A stretch of 64,000 bases of DNA from Charina bottae (lineage: Eukaryota; Chordata; Lepidosauria; Squamata; Charinaidae). Positions 7,509 through 20,100 of this stretch are shown in pieces. The stretch spans positions 24,827,001-24,891,000 of the forward strand of contig JALMGJ010000015.1 of assembly GCA_023362775.1 (NCBI GenBank), read 5' to 3'. Position 1 is the stretch's first letter. Each line of letters starts with the position of its first letter. Under the pieces are notes generated by a model. The model made no database searches and had not been told where the DNA came from. It saw nothing but the letters and a program-made list of their open reading frames with translations. A program made the position numbers and the translations under genes.

Positions 7509-10269
7509 CAACTACTAAGCAGGGGCCAAATCAAAACTGCCTGTCAAGCTGGGCTTGCAGACGAGCCAAGAGACCGTGGGAGACTCGACCACTCCTAACC
7601 TTGCCTCTAAAAATATCTTCATGGCTCCCTGCCTGCAAATTTCTGGGGAATGGTATAAGGCCCAGCTTTAAGGTAAGAAGGACAAGGAGAAAAGCAGGGC
7701 TTAAGAATGGTTTGTTTGTTTCTGAATGCATAACAACAATGGCCATGTTGCTAGTTCAGATTTGGCTCTGAAAGCCTAACCGTGAGGGCCACTTCATGGT
7801 CTCCGAGAAGGTTAGCTGCAGAGCCTTGACACGATTCGTCCCTGGAGGTGTCCCACTGAATTGAACAAGATTTGCTCAGGCAAGTACAGAGCACCATCCT
7901 AGGAAGCAAACCCAAGGCATTTTGCTACCTGAGCCTTACACACATGCTCACATACACACATCAAGGTGCAAAATAATAGAGTATGACCCCTCATAAGCAC
8001 CTCTGTCTTGAACAGTAAAAAGAAAATCGTAACTGTACAATCCATTATGGCTACTCTTTCAGGACATTCCAAGTTGGCAGACATTGGCTGAGTTCATGGA
8101 TTATACTAAGCCATGGCTTGTCTGTATGGCTTGTAAACCCTAAACCTTAGCTTAGGAACCAAACAGTTACCAAAAGCCACAAGCCACTTGAGGTCTATGT
8201 TTGCAGAGTGAGCCAACACCCAACCTTCTGGGATTCTACCACGAAGCATCCTCAAAGGACACTCTTAGCTATAAAAATGAACCCCTGGGAGAGGAGCCCC
8301 AAGTAATGTTCATGGAAACAAGGAAGCCAAGCCCACGGTCATACCTTACCTTGCCCCAAGTCCAAACATGATTACTCACACCTCTTTTTGCCAGCAAACC
8401 CTTGTTTTCCCCAGGTACCGAGGCCAGGCAAATTTGGAGGAAGCAACAGCTGAGGCAGAACCTGTGGAGCTCCATTTGATCTCTGAACAGCCAATCAGAT
8501 GCAGCATTTGACTCACTTGGGGCTAGGCTACTGGGGGAGGAGGAGCAAAAAAAACCCTCCATCTTAACCTGAACACAAGGCTGTTATTGGTATCAACTGA
8601 TTGTTCTGATTTACATTGTCTTTCCTTCAGAAGCTCAAGGTAACTTATGGAGCATTCCCTCACTCTTCCATTTCCCCCCACAACACCCTGCTGAGAGGGA
8701 CTCATCCCATGCCCCCCAGGGAGCTTCCATGCTGAGCATGGAGTTGAACCAGGATCTCCCTGCCCAAGTCCACCACCTCTTCAAGGTGGTCATCCAACTC
8801 CTCTGGGGAGCAGCCTTAAAGCTCTGGTGTCCTAAAGTAGCAGACTGAACGGACTTGATGCACCAGAAATCAGTCTGCCATGTGGACTCCTGAGGCTGGG
8901 GACAGCGCTGATCCCATTAACTGGGAACATTCAAAGCCTATGAGAACCTGCGTGAATATTGGTGGTTCTGCGGACAAGACTAGGCAGAGCTTCCTCCGCA
9001 GCCTCATGCGAGAGCCTCTGAGGCGGGGCTGGTTTATGTTCTGGTCAAAAGAAGAGGACAGGTAATTTTCACAGCTGCCCCTCAGCCGAGTTCCTGTTCC
9101 TTTAGCAGTTGCTGCACAGGCTTGGAAGAACTGAGTATGGAAATGCAACCTCAGTGCTGGGAAAGTTTCTCTTCTTGAACTCAAGGGATTTGGCTGAAGG
9201 TTTTGTGGGCCCAGCCTCTTGGCTCTATTCAGCAAGCTTTGGGGGGGTACCAACGGAGTCCATTCTGCAGGAATTAAAGGCACAGGAGCATAAAGTGCTG
9301 GCTATCCTCATCCTTGTTGTGTCTCATTCCCCCGATCTTCTCCCACTAAAAAGCCAATTTCGGTGTACTGTAAGTGACCTTTCCCTTCCCTTTTCTTTCC
9401 TTGTTTGTCATCAGCATTGGCCTGTCCTTTCTTTCACAGCATGATCCCAATATGTTTACTTAGAAGTAAATTCTACTTTCAGGGCGGTTTGCTCGTCCAT
9501 TGCATTAAACATGGGGAACTGGGTTGGGTTTCAGCCCCCGTCTATGTATTCGCTGAGCGAAGGGGAACAGACTTCCAAGTCAACTTCCTCTGTGCTCCTG
9601 CCTGCCATTCAGCTGGGCCAGAGGGATCGACCATCCAGCTCTGGAAAAGGAAGTACCTGTGAGTCTGTGCCAACAGAGGTGCGAGGGGCAGGTGTCTCTC
9701 AGAAGCCCAGAGAGCTGCTGTGGGTCAGTGCAACCAGCACTGGATTAAAGGGAGCAGATCTGACTCAAAGGCAGGGTCCATCCATGGTTTTGTGAATGGT
9801 TGGTTGAGCGAGGCACAGCTGGTGTGTTCCTGCATCTCACGAAGGCAGACCCAGCCAAACACTTTTCCTTGCGCATCCAAGATCCCCTATCACCTGTTGG
9901 GGTTCAGTGGCTGGGCCTGTACAGTTAAGCCCTAAAATGGCTAGCTGGTTTGGGCTTAGCATGCTGGGTGAGAGAAACCTCCCCCAGCCCAGGCTGGTTA
10001 TTTATGGCCTGTTGGCATCTTTCTTGACCTAAGGCAGTGTTTCTCAACCTTGGCAGCTTGAAGATGCGTGGACTTCAATTCCCATGCTGGCTGGGGAATT
10101 CTGGGAGTTGAAGTCCACGGATCTTCAAGTTGCTGAGGTTGAGAAACACTGACCTAAAGTGTTGCCCTGGGAATCGAACAGGCAGTGAGGAAGCCCTTCA
10201 ATCATTCTTCCATTTGTGCAAATGGGCCTTTGTGGCCTGAGGAGGAGGACACTCAAGAAACGGATGCCG
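7509..10269. other. PABPN1L-CBFA2T3 intergenic DNA
   Basis: No exon was recognised here. It contains an old repeat of the 'gttcac...taagccatggcttg' type at about 8085-8210 and the hAT MITE at 10035-10151. The spacing between the two genes is only about 3.4 kb. Confidence 0.6.
10035..10151. mobile_element. hAT-type MITE (family 1)
   Basis: The terminal repeats are CAGTGTTTCTCAACC and GGTTGAGAAACACTG, with a palindromic interior (gacttcaattcccatgctgg / ggggaattctgggagttgaag). The flanks acctaagg and acctaaag match 7/8. Confidence 0.85.
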
Positions 10270-10289
10270 CTGCATGATATTAAACAATC

Positions 10290-10295
10290 TTTATT
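10290..10295 (-). terminator. CBFA2T3: Poly(A) signal AATAAA, candidate distal CBFA2T3 3' end
   Basis: On the minus strand AATAAA reads from 10295 to 10290, and cleavage would fall near 10270. It is the last such signal before the intergenic hAT MITE. Confidence 0.4.
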
Positions 10296-13200
10296 ACACG
10301 GATACAGAGTTAAGAACAGACATAACCTGAATCATAATGTTTACATCTTCCACGGGTCAAACATACAGTACATTTAGAGAAAGCAGGAAACCACAAGGGA
10401 AAGGGGGAAAAAGAGAGCATGCCGAGAGAAGGGCCCCCCCAACTCAACCCTTCTATCACTTAGTCATTTCTCTGGAATGGCCACAGAAACCCACAAACAC
10501 TGGGGAGGGGGGGGGAGGGGGGGACCGGGGTTCTCTTTTGCTTTGAATTTTGCTTTGCTTGAATCTCTATTACTCTCCTCTCTTGACACATCTTTGCAAA
10601 CATACGCACATGCGCCCATGTTGGTCTGTACAAGGGATGTCCCTCCTTGTCCCCAAACCCTTTGATTCAAGTATTGCACGGTTCTATGCGTGAGACGCTT
10701 CCTGGGCACCCTGAGAACAGTGCTTTTCCTCCACCTCAGGGGGAGGAGAGGGGGCCATGTCTGCCCTATAGCGCTGGCAGCTTCTGAGTCTTTTGGCAGA
10801 GTCACTTGAGGCCTGGGATAAGACCCAGGAATGCGCCATCTCTGACCTGAATCCAGCATGCTTTCCCGCCAGGAGCAGAGCCCGCTTCGAGATGCGAGCC
10901 GGCTGAAAACACAAACGAAGGAGCACTTGGGTTCTCCAGAATTGCTGGGATGAGCTCACATCCACGAGAGTTATGAGGAAATGAGTGAGAGCCGTTGAGA
11001 AGGGTTTGGGTCACGTTCTCTACCCCAGGTCCTGAGCCGGGGATCGGGGCGGGGGGGAAGAGGGCGAGAGTGGTGATGGGTTGGTTCCCAGCTGATGAGG
11101 TTCAGCAAAGTCTTTAAAGCTAGATCGGTGCTGTGTTTATTTTTCCACAAGCTGCCCTGTGTTGCTTTCCTCTTTTCCTTGCATTCCACTCTCTGAGCCA
11201 AGGTTCTACCCTGAGAGACAGAAGGACACCTCGGATCGTGACGACACATCCATGCCTCGGAGCGTGCGGAAGCATCACATGGGAAGAGCATTGGTTTCCA
11301 AGAAAATGGGTATGTGACTCTAAGTCCGCTCCCACGGTCTTGGTTCAGAACAAACCAGCCTGCTCTTCCCAAATCATGGTCTCACACAAGTCATCATGCT
11401 GGTGGGCATCCATATCGTCCCCTTGCGCTCCTGCCGAGACACTATTAGGGCCCTGGAGGCCCAACCGCTCACCCACAGCAGGGAGCAGATCCTTTTCCTT
11501 CCTGTTTGCCCAGCAGGCAAAGGGGGCAAATCACTGAGGATCAGCAGGGGAGAAGTACCCCTATCTCACCTGATGGCTCCTTAGAGCCACTACATCCTGC
11601 CACTGTAGCAGCCTGTAAATGAAGCCCACAAGTAACGGTGGCACCCTGTTTACCGGGTCGGATGGCAGCGCTGGTGACACACAGAGAGAAGACCCATCTG
11701 GGGCTTCCTTTAAGGGCATGGCAGGAGAAAGGATAATCTTCCTGCAGCAGGGAGTGAACAGATGAGAGAAGGATTAAGAGATGGAGAGCCACAAAGAAGT
11801 GAACTCAAGGGGATCATAAACTGGGCAAGCATAGAAAGATGGGGTCTTGTTCTCAAGAGGTGGGAACTTCCATTCTCTGGAAGCATTTCCTGCTGCAGAA
11901 AGGAGGGAACAAACAAGGATGGGGTAAGAATGATCAACCAGCTAAAGAAGCAAAGCATCCTTTGATCTATGGGAGAACTATGAAATTCTAGCGCAAGAAG
12001 AAAAGAACAACCTACGTACATTTGGATCAAACTTGTTTTTTCACATGGCGAATTCAGCACCCACTGCCTCCAGTGGATCCTCACAAATAGCCCAAACCAA
12101 AGTGGCAGTGAAAGAACAACCCCCTGTCCTGGTTCAGCTCATTTTTCAGAGATTCTCGAGAACGAGGCAGAGCGCAATTCCCAGATGGAGTCAACAGCCT
12201 GTCAAAATCCCTGGGAAAAAGTCAACTTGGAAATAGCTGCGTGAATTTGATCTGAGCCAGTCCAAACGGATGCATGATTTCCCACATTTGCAAACTGGTC
12301 TTTCCTTTTAGAAAGGTCGCTCTGCTTTTGATTTTGCCGTTTGCTTCATCCGCAAGGAAGAGTTTGCAGACGAAGCTAAAGGCATTCAAAGGCTGCCGCC
12401 CTACACTCACTTGCTCGGATTACATCCCGCTGAAGTCAGTGGCACTCAGGTCAATGCAGTCTGTAGGCCTGCAGCTGCTACATCTGCGACCGATCCAGGT
12501 CGTCATGTCGTGTGAACCTAGGCAATAACGTTTTATTAAAGCTATCAGAATTGGGAGAGCTACTTGAAGCTCTTGGTATCTTGTAAATTCCTAAGGAATC
12601 CTGTCTGCCTTTGGGTTCCCAGTGAGTTGGAGGGAGAACCACAAGAACGGGAGAAAAACGAAAGACGGGAGAAAAAGAAAGCGGGTGTCCTGAAGAAGGG
12701 CTGCTCACATGCCAAGCAAGAGGCGGATCAGCCATACCTGGATGGCCCATGACCCCTCCCTTTAGACGGTACATCCCCTCTTTTCATGGCAATAACCAAA
12801 AAATCGGAACCCAAACCATTATGCTTTCTGCTAGTGGAGCAGGAAGATTTTTCTCCGATCCATTTTGGTTTCTTTCCAAACAGCCTAAGGGCAAGCAGGG
12901 AGTGCGTCACCAGGAGTGGGGGGGTGTCACAATCTTGTCCTCTTGCCCCCCCCCCAACCCTGAAGGGGAGAGAGCAGGGCACATTGTGAGAAATGGGCTC
13001 AATGGGGAACCAGCCACTTTCTTGCTCCCCGCGCTTGCTCTAAACCGAGGTCACATGAACAAGCCAGGAAGACCCGGTTTGGTCCTAATAAGAGAGCCTT
13101 GGCTGTATTTAGAGCAAGTGGCCCTTCCAGGTGGGACTACTCAGAAATCAGCCATATTGAGTTCAGTAGGAAGCCGCGGAGGGTTACAGCCGAAGTTCAG

Positions 13201-15598
13201 AGAGCATACAGCTGACTCAGTGGCTGGCATCGCAGGGCACAGCAACAAACTGTGTCAAGAAACACATTCCCAGCAACGTGTTCCAGGCCAGCTCCCCTGG
13301 GTGGATTTACACACTCCTCCTCTCTTTCACCCTCTCTCCATTGGAGACCTTTAGCAAAGCACCTAAGATCAATGCGCTATCAGCCTGTGGTAGCAGCAGA
13401 CATCCTTGCAGTAGAAACCAGGGGGGAAAAAGCCTTTCCAGGGAATGAAGTTTACATTGTGGGAATACTGGCTCTCCATTCCGGAGGAGGAGGAGGAGGA
13501 GGAAGAGGAGGAACTGGCTGAAACCAAGAAAGAAGAAAGGAAGTTTTCTGCTAGACAAGAAGAAGATGCTGGCAGAATGGGGCTGGAGCTATGGTTCCAA
13601 AGGCTTTGGGGCCACATCTTTAAGGGATGCTTGGGAGTAAGAAACAAGATGGAAATGGCGAAAAAGAGAGGAGGGTTTCGAATGGATGGTTCTCCTCAGG
13701 CCCCCAGTGAATGAACACGCTGTGGATGAAGCAGGGCAATTGCACGGACCTCACCTCCCTTCCCGAGCATCACAGGCACTGCATGTAGAGCTAAAACTGG
13801 GCGGTGGTCCATCGACTGCCTACACCAGAACGTCCACCCCCAACAGCCCAGGACTTTTGAGACAGAGGCACTGATGGGACCACCAGTATGCAAATCACCA
13901 ACGCTCTATAGATGGTTTCTGGAGGTCTTAAAAAGAATGGCCAAGCATACACAGATCGCTGTTTCGGTTCTGTTGCCAGTAAACAGGCTGGCCAAGGCGG
14001 AAGAGAAGGAGAGGCCTTCTTACTACCTTGGTCTTGTTTCCCCTTGGAATCAGTGACCCTGACCTTGCCCAGCGCAGGATCAGGACACCGGGGCTTCCGA
14101 AGTGAAAAGGTCTCTTCTGCTCAAGGCTCTCCTTGGCTCTAAGGGAGAAAGACCAGCCAAGGCAGCTCAAAGAGAACCCATCATCCACAGAGATGAGCCC
14201 CTTGCAAGAAGAACTGTTTGTTCTGGCGAAGGAAATGCCTCCCTGGGTGGGCACAGGGGAGGAAGACTTGTTGAGCTGCTTGCATTTGGGGGGGAAGAGA
14301 ATGCCCAGGAAGGAAAGGCCTGAATTGGGGGGGGGGGTTGTGGAAAAATAAGACAGAGAAAACACCCGTGATGCCCCAGGGAGCTCAGCATCTTTCCCTG
14401 CCCGACTCTTTCCAGGCTGGAGAGGACCCTGTGCTGATGTGGTGGATGAGTCGAAAGATGGGGAGTGGCCTGAAATGAACGCAAGGAGTACCAAGGAGGG
14501 ATGCAATGGCAGCATTGTCCCATTTGATGACCTCTGGAGGCATTGGACCACAACCCCGATGCTGCCCAGCCAGAAAGGCCTCCGAGGGCCCTGCAGGCCA
14601 ACCGATTGGAAGGGGAGGAAGCTGGACAAGGCTGTTTAAGGGGGATAAAAAAGATTCCTTGAAAAAAGGCCAGACAGAGTTCTGCCCTTCCAGAAAACTA
14701 CGCCTTCTCACGAGCACAGAAATTTGTCCTTCTCGGAAAAACCTATTTCCCCCAACGTTTACATACTTCAGTGGTTATCTGTTTTCATTATTTGGCAAAA
14801 ACGTCTCTTCATCATCCTCATCCTCATCCTCACCACCCCACCCCCACCCCTATTATTAGCAGTATTTTTGGAACCTTTGCAAAGACTATTTACATTCACA
14901 TTAAAGGTACAACATTTCTGCCCTGAGCCCCTGGCTGGGCAGTCTGTAAGGGGTCCCCCCTCCCTGCAGCCATGCCGTTCCCCCGTATTGCACTCCCGTC
15001 CTTGGTGCTTTGTACAGTGATGCAAGGAATGTGACCATTGGACACCTCCTCCCCCCTCCCCCTCCTCCTCCATGGGGAAGCATCTGTTGGTTTCCTCCAG
15101 AGAAAGCGTGATGAAACCAGGATGGCAACGTTGGCAGGAACAGGATGGAGGTGAAAGGTCACCCTGCCAAGTTGCTTGCCATCAGCCCGGGGAGACACAG
15201 AAGCTGGGGCGTCTCTCGGCTGGCCTGACACCCCATCTTCAGAAGCGGAGAAGCAAATGAAAGACGCCTCTCGGTTCTTTGGGGGGTCTGGAAGAAGTCA
15301 AGATGGGAACTGCAAGAAACTACCTGGGAAGATGGGTGGATTTTGGAGAGCGGAGAGAGAGGTAGAGGCGAAAAAGTCCGGGCGGTTACAGCGACTTCCT
15401 GCTCAGGAGCTGGAACCGAAATAGCCGAGAGCAGGCAGAAGCGGGTGACTCTCACGGGTCTCTCTGGAACAAGCTGTGTGGTGGGTGTGCAGGTGGCTGT
15501 TTAATACAACAGATTTTGATATATATATATAAAAAAGCACAATGGGTTTTTATAATCCACCAAGCGAGGGAGTTTATAGAGTCACTTCTGCCTCACTC

Positions 15599-15600
15599 TT

Positions 15601-15632
<32 letters not shown>

Positions 15633-15651
15633 GCACACACACACTCACACA
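15599..15651. repeat. (TC)n(AC)n microsatellite
   Basis: A TC run passes directly into an ACAC run with a few G and T interruptions, inside the inferred CBFA2T3 3'UTR. Confidence 0.9.
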
Positions 15652-16717
15652 ATCACAAAAGTGGTGGATGCTTTTGTTTAGTTTTTTTGCTTTATTCTAC
15701 GAAAATTTCTCTGAATCCCACCATTGCACGTCTCTCCTCCTCCACGGTCACATCCACATCGGAACAGGCCAAGTCCACGTGCACAAAGGTCCGCTGCCCC
15801 TCCCGCCCCCCTCCAGGAACACAAAGGAGTAAAATTCCGCCAGCCGCAGCCGCCTCGCTGGGGCTAGAAAGCTGCAGAAAGCTGCGGACCTCCTCTGTTC
15901 ACAAAAACCTAATAAATAAAGCCTCCGTACTGAGGAAAAAGAGGAAGAAGTCGATTGAAGGAAGAAAGGGGGGTGGGGGGGAAAGGAAGAAACAAACTTT
16001 GGCAGTGGAAAAAAGTTTGGATTTTTTTTTCTGTTTTTGGATTTCCTTTGGAGCAGAGGTGAAAATGGTATTTCTTGGCTAACTAGCAAGGTAGTTTACA
16101 GGTAAGCTTCCTTTACTTGGTTTTGTTGGGTACTTTTTGGATTTTTTTTTCTTTCTGTTTTACTTAAAGCCAAAGAGTTTGATGTTTTTATTGTCTATTT
16201 TTATTTTTTTACAAAAAAGGAAAAAAAAAGGCTTGCTTTTTGTAACTGAAAATCCATTTTTCCCTGCCTTCTCCCCCTTCTTCTTTCCCGGAAGGGGTTT
16301 TCATTCTTTTTATTTCCGCGAACACGCCTCCAGCAGTAGACGGGTGGAAGCACCTTCCCGTTTTCCTTCCCTGTCCCCAAGTCCAGAGGTGGGGATACCT
16401 GCAAATTCCTCATCCAAGAAGAAGAAGAAGCAAAAGAAAATGAAGGAAGGAGAAAAAAACCCAACAACCTTAAATTCCCCCAAATCCTATGGGTAGGAAG
16501 AAGCAGAGTATTCACCATCACCATCTTAAAAGAACGGACGAGCGACTGGAGAAGGTCGGCGTGTGCCTTAACTCCATTTAAAGCCAGGTCTGAGGATTCG
16601 TGAGGATTCTGTGTGAGTTAGAGGTTGTTCTGGAGGTCAAATACGTGTCAGGTAGCTGAGGATTTGCATTGAATGCAGTTTTGTTTTGTTTTGTTTTTCA
16701 TTTGGAGAGAAGTGTTA

Positions 16718-16741
16718 GCAGCAGCAGCAGCAGCAGCAGCA
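16718..16741. repeat. (CAG)8 trinucleotide run in the CBFA2T3 3'UTR
   Basis: Eight CAG units on the plus strand read as CTG repeats in the mRNA. They start about 30 nt after the stop codon and are not translated. Confidence 0.9.
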
Positions 16742-16772
16742 GGGACGGCCGCCTTCCCCCTTCGCCTGTCGC

Positions 16773-17102
16773 CTAGCGGGACGTGGCGTCCAAAGGAGCC
16801 GGCGTGGCCGGCGTGCCAGAACGCGAGGCTGCGGCAGAGCCTGGGTCGCTGGAGCTGCCTGCCACGGCTACGCTGGGGATGGAGGTGGTCACGGCCACCA
16901 CGTCTGGCTGGGCAGAAGCCACGGGCAGCCCAACCATGCCAGAAGAGGCTGCCCCCGCCGAAGCTTGGAGGCTTTGGAGGGTCTGTCCACAGACGTGGTG
17001 ATGCTTCTCCCAATCTTTGTGCTGGCAGAAGGAGCCGCAGTAGCGCGCGGTGTTGCATCCGCTGCAGGTCTCACTGGCCTTGCGCCCGCAGTTCCAGCAG
17101 CT
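16773..17102 (-). CDS. CBFA2T3: CBFA2T3 exon E11: MYND zinc finger, C-terminus, stop
   Basis: The acceptor is cttctcctgcag/AGCTGCTGG, and 109 codons run to the stop at 16773-16775. The MYND finger [38 protein letters not shown] is intact. In the family it binds the PPLXL-type motif of NCoR/SMRT. The Ser/Ala/Pro-rich tail of about 70 residues is poorly conserved between paralogues but ends PLDATSR, like the PLDTVPR end remembered for human CBFA2T3. Confidence 0.98.
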   Translation of the reverse strand, partial: SCWNCGRKASETCSGCNTARYCGSFCQHKDWEKHHHVCGQTLQSLQASAGAASSGMVGLPVASAQPDVVAVTTSIPSVAVAGSSSDPGSAAASRSGTPATPAPLDATSR

Positions 17103-20100
17103 CTGCAGGAGAAGGCGAAAGCACACAGATCAGCGCGGACCGAAAGACAAGCGTGGGGGGTCAGAGGCTCTCTACTCTTCACCGGACCACCAGACACATG
17201 GTCAGTCTCTCCCGTGGCGGCATTCTCAAAGGGCTGTGGCTGCGGTCCAGACTGTGCTCAACTCCTACATTTTAGGACAAGGCCAAACCAAGGGTGGGGA
17301 GCCACGAGACCAACAAACGCCCGCCTCTGGGTCATGGCCGCTTCCAGCCCGCTACTCGGGCGCCAGGCTCCATGTCAGAACTGGAGAGGGTCACTACCTC
17401 ACTGGAGTCCTCCTGCTGGTTAATGACGGTCAGGGCGTCCTCGGAGGCCTGGCGCTTGGCTTCGGCCAGGGCCCGCTCCATCTTGGCCCGCTCCGTGGTG
17501 ATCAGCTCGTGCGCCTTCTGCTCGGCGTCCGAGACGGCCTTCTGCAGCTCGGACATGGCCTGCCGCTTCACCTCGTTCACGGCTTCTTCTGAAAGGCAGA
17601 GCGCACGGCAAGGCAGAAATCATGGGGGGGGGGGTGCTTGGCCAGGGCAGACGCGCGTGCGGCAACGTCAAGAGAGCAACGCGCTGCTGCTCTGAAGGAG
17701 GTCTGAGATCTTCGGGAATGGGATGGTCCGCCTGTGGCCCCAGGGCCACCCGCGCTCCCCAAGGTCCCCTTCTGTGGCTCTTTCAGGCCACCCTGACTGT
17801 GACTGCTAAAACTGGCAGCTATTTTCAGGCAAGAAACCTAAAAACTGTAGCTTAAGCCCTAAAATAGGCACAACACAGTTAAAAAACAAATCTCGCCACT
17901 GAACTCAGCTCCACCCCTCTGTGTGATGCCGCTGCATCCTTTCTACAGCCCCCCAAAGTTTGCCCACCCTGTTCTAGAAGACAGTTTCAGCAGCCCCAGG
18001 ATACCTTGCAGGCGACGAATGCTCCGCAAAGCATCCTTTCTCTCTGGCTGAGATGTGACAAGCAAAAGCCACACAAGATGGCATTCGCGCCACACACCTC
18101 TCCTGATGACTAACTAACCCATTTTGGGGGTTCACACAACCCACTGTATTGCAAACTAACCAAACGGCCTGGATTTGCCCAAGGTGCCAGCCTGCAAGAA
18201 AAGCTAACCGGGGCTAATGCTGAACAAGTAAACAGATTGTATGAAAGGATCCACTAGCTAAGTTTTTAACCGACTTGGTTTAGGAGGCTGTGCAAACACA
18301 GTTGCAGAGCACTTCAGGGGAAAGTGGCCACTTTAATTCCACTTTCCCTGCACCTCCTGCAAAGACCTTCCATTCTCCATCAGGCTTAGCCAGAAGGCCG
18401 CACTGCACCCTGCGGGGAACCAAGCCCCTCACCCCACCCCACTTTTAGTTGTGTGGAGAGAAGACTGGCCACAGATTCCTCTGCACCGTTTTCTGGGTGG
18501 CGGATGGGCAAAATCCAACCAGGACAGATCCATCTATTTCAGATAGCCAGGCCAGGCATTTGCTGCCTTGGGAGGTGGGGGGGGGGAGCGATTCCCAGCC
18601 AAAGAAGGCCCCAGAGACTGTGGCTCCCCAGGGCGCTTCCCGGCTGAGCCCCATAAAATCAGCATCTGATGGACATTGCGTTATCCTTTGGAGATGTTCC
18701 TCCTCTATCCATGACTGCCTGCTTCGAGGTTCCCCAGCTGCAGCGCTGGTCTGCAGAGCTCTGTGGGTGTGCAAGAGCGGCCCCGTCAACGCTTCAGACT
18801 CTGCCCAAGGGCAGCCCCCAGCTGGGGAAGGAGGACTGAGCTGACCCAGCACAAGGGATGCTGGCACACCGTGCTGGGCGTGATCCGCAACGGGAGGACT
18901 GCGGGCTGGAGCACCCACCCGAATGGGAGCAACGGCCGCCGTCCCAGTTCTTGATCGAGGTGATGGGCCAGGCATCTGTCGCCAATTTTTTGGCTTTTGC
19001 TTGAGGACACGAGAGCCAATTTTCTACGAAAAGCATTTCCTCACCTCCCCCAAAACTCACCAGCTTTCCTCCAGATTTCCTCCGGCATGTAGCCAGACAA
19101 GGGCCTGGATACGAATTCGCGATGAGCATCTGGGGAAACGGCAGAATGAGAAAAATCTGTTAGGAAACGTTGAATGAATAAATACCTGATTTGTATGTAT
19201 TGCTTTAAAAAGCCCCCGTGCTGTGCAAGCACACGTATCAGCACCCCTGACCGGACCTCTGAGGGTCGGCGGCCGGACAGCGGCTGCATCCGGTGAAGCG
19301 TCTGCTTTATGTTAAACTGAGACAAGGGGGCGGCGGGCGCTCACCTGCACCTGCGTACGGGCAGGGGGCAAAATACCACCTGGGGATCTTGGCAACAAGG
19401 ATCCGTTCATCAGGTGCAAACAGCCCGCTGGCTCCGCTGCCCAGAAGCAAGTGGATGCCAGGGAGGAAGGCCGGGGGAGCCTGGTGGGCAGCAGGGTGGT
19501 GCCAAGTGGGGCTCATGGCGAGCGAGCGGCCACACGAAGGCTCCTGCTCAGGATGTGGCCCCCTGCGTTTGTGCAACCTCCCTTTAAAGCCATTCCAGCT
19601 AGTGGAACATGCCCCAGGGTGCATTATACACTGACGGGGTTAAACCTTGCATTAGGCCATCACGTGGCTTGCTTTGGTCTGTCTTCGTGTGTCTTGGCCC
19701 AGCCTCCCTGGTTTGCAGAACATGGCTTGTTCTGCAAACCCAGCTGATTGTGGCTTACTCAGCGGGGCTGTTGGGAAGTGCCAACTCTGGAAGGGGCACA
19801 GCAGACCCGGGCCTGTTCCGAGGGAGAGGAAGGCCTCTCGCTGGGCCTGGGGGCCAGTCAAGCAGCCATCCCAGGACACCCATCAGGGCCGCCCGAGCCC
19901 AACTCCGCCCTTGCTGGGTACCTAGGAGTGGCGCCTCGACGTTGGCCGTGCTGTTGAGGGGGCGGCTGGCAGGGCTCGACCCCTTCTTCATGTCTTCAGC
20001 GTCGCTGTAGCGGCGGATCCAGTGATTGAGCTCCTCGCGGTCGGCTTCCTGGCAGCGGCGCAGCACGGTGAGCGACCGGCGAGTCTTCTCCACCATGTCC

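Larger units (their letters stand above)
10270..16772 (-). other. CBFA2T3: Probable 3'UTR of CBFA2T3
   Basis: After the stop at 16773 the transcript continues leftwards. The farthest good poly(A) signal on the minus strand is AATAAA at 10290-10295. Nearer alternatives are at about 15690 and 16186, and several forms may be made. The stretch contains a (CTG)8 run on the mRNA strand just after the stop, a (TC)n(AC)n run at 15599-15651, A/T-rich blocks at 16000-16450, and a GGA run near 13483-13513. No other gene was seen in it. The 6.5-kb length is inferred from signal positions only. Confidence 0.5.

Noticed and set aside
15516..16082. 188-residue plus-strand open frame
   Set aside because: It is Ser/Lys-rich low-complexity sequence over the TC/AC microsatellite, antisense to the CBFA2T3 3'UTR, with no family motif.
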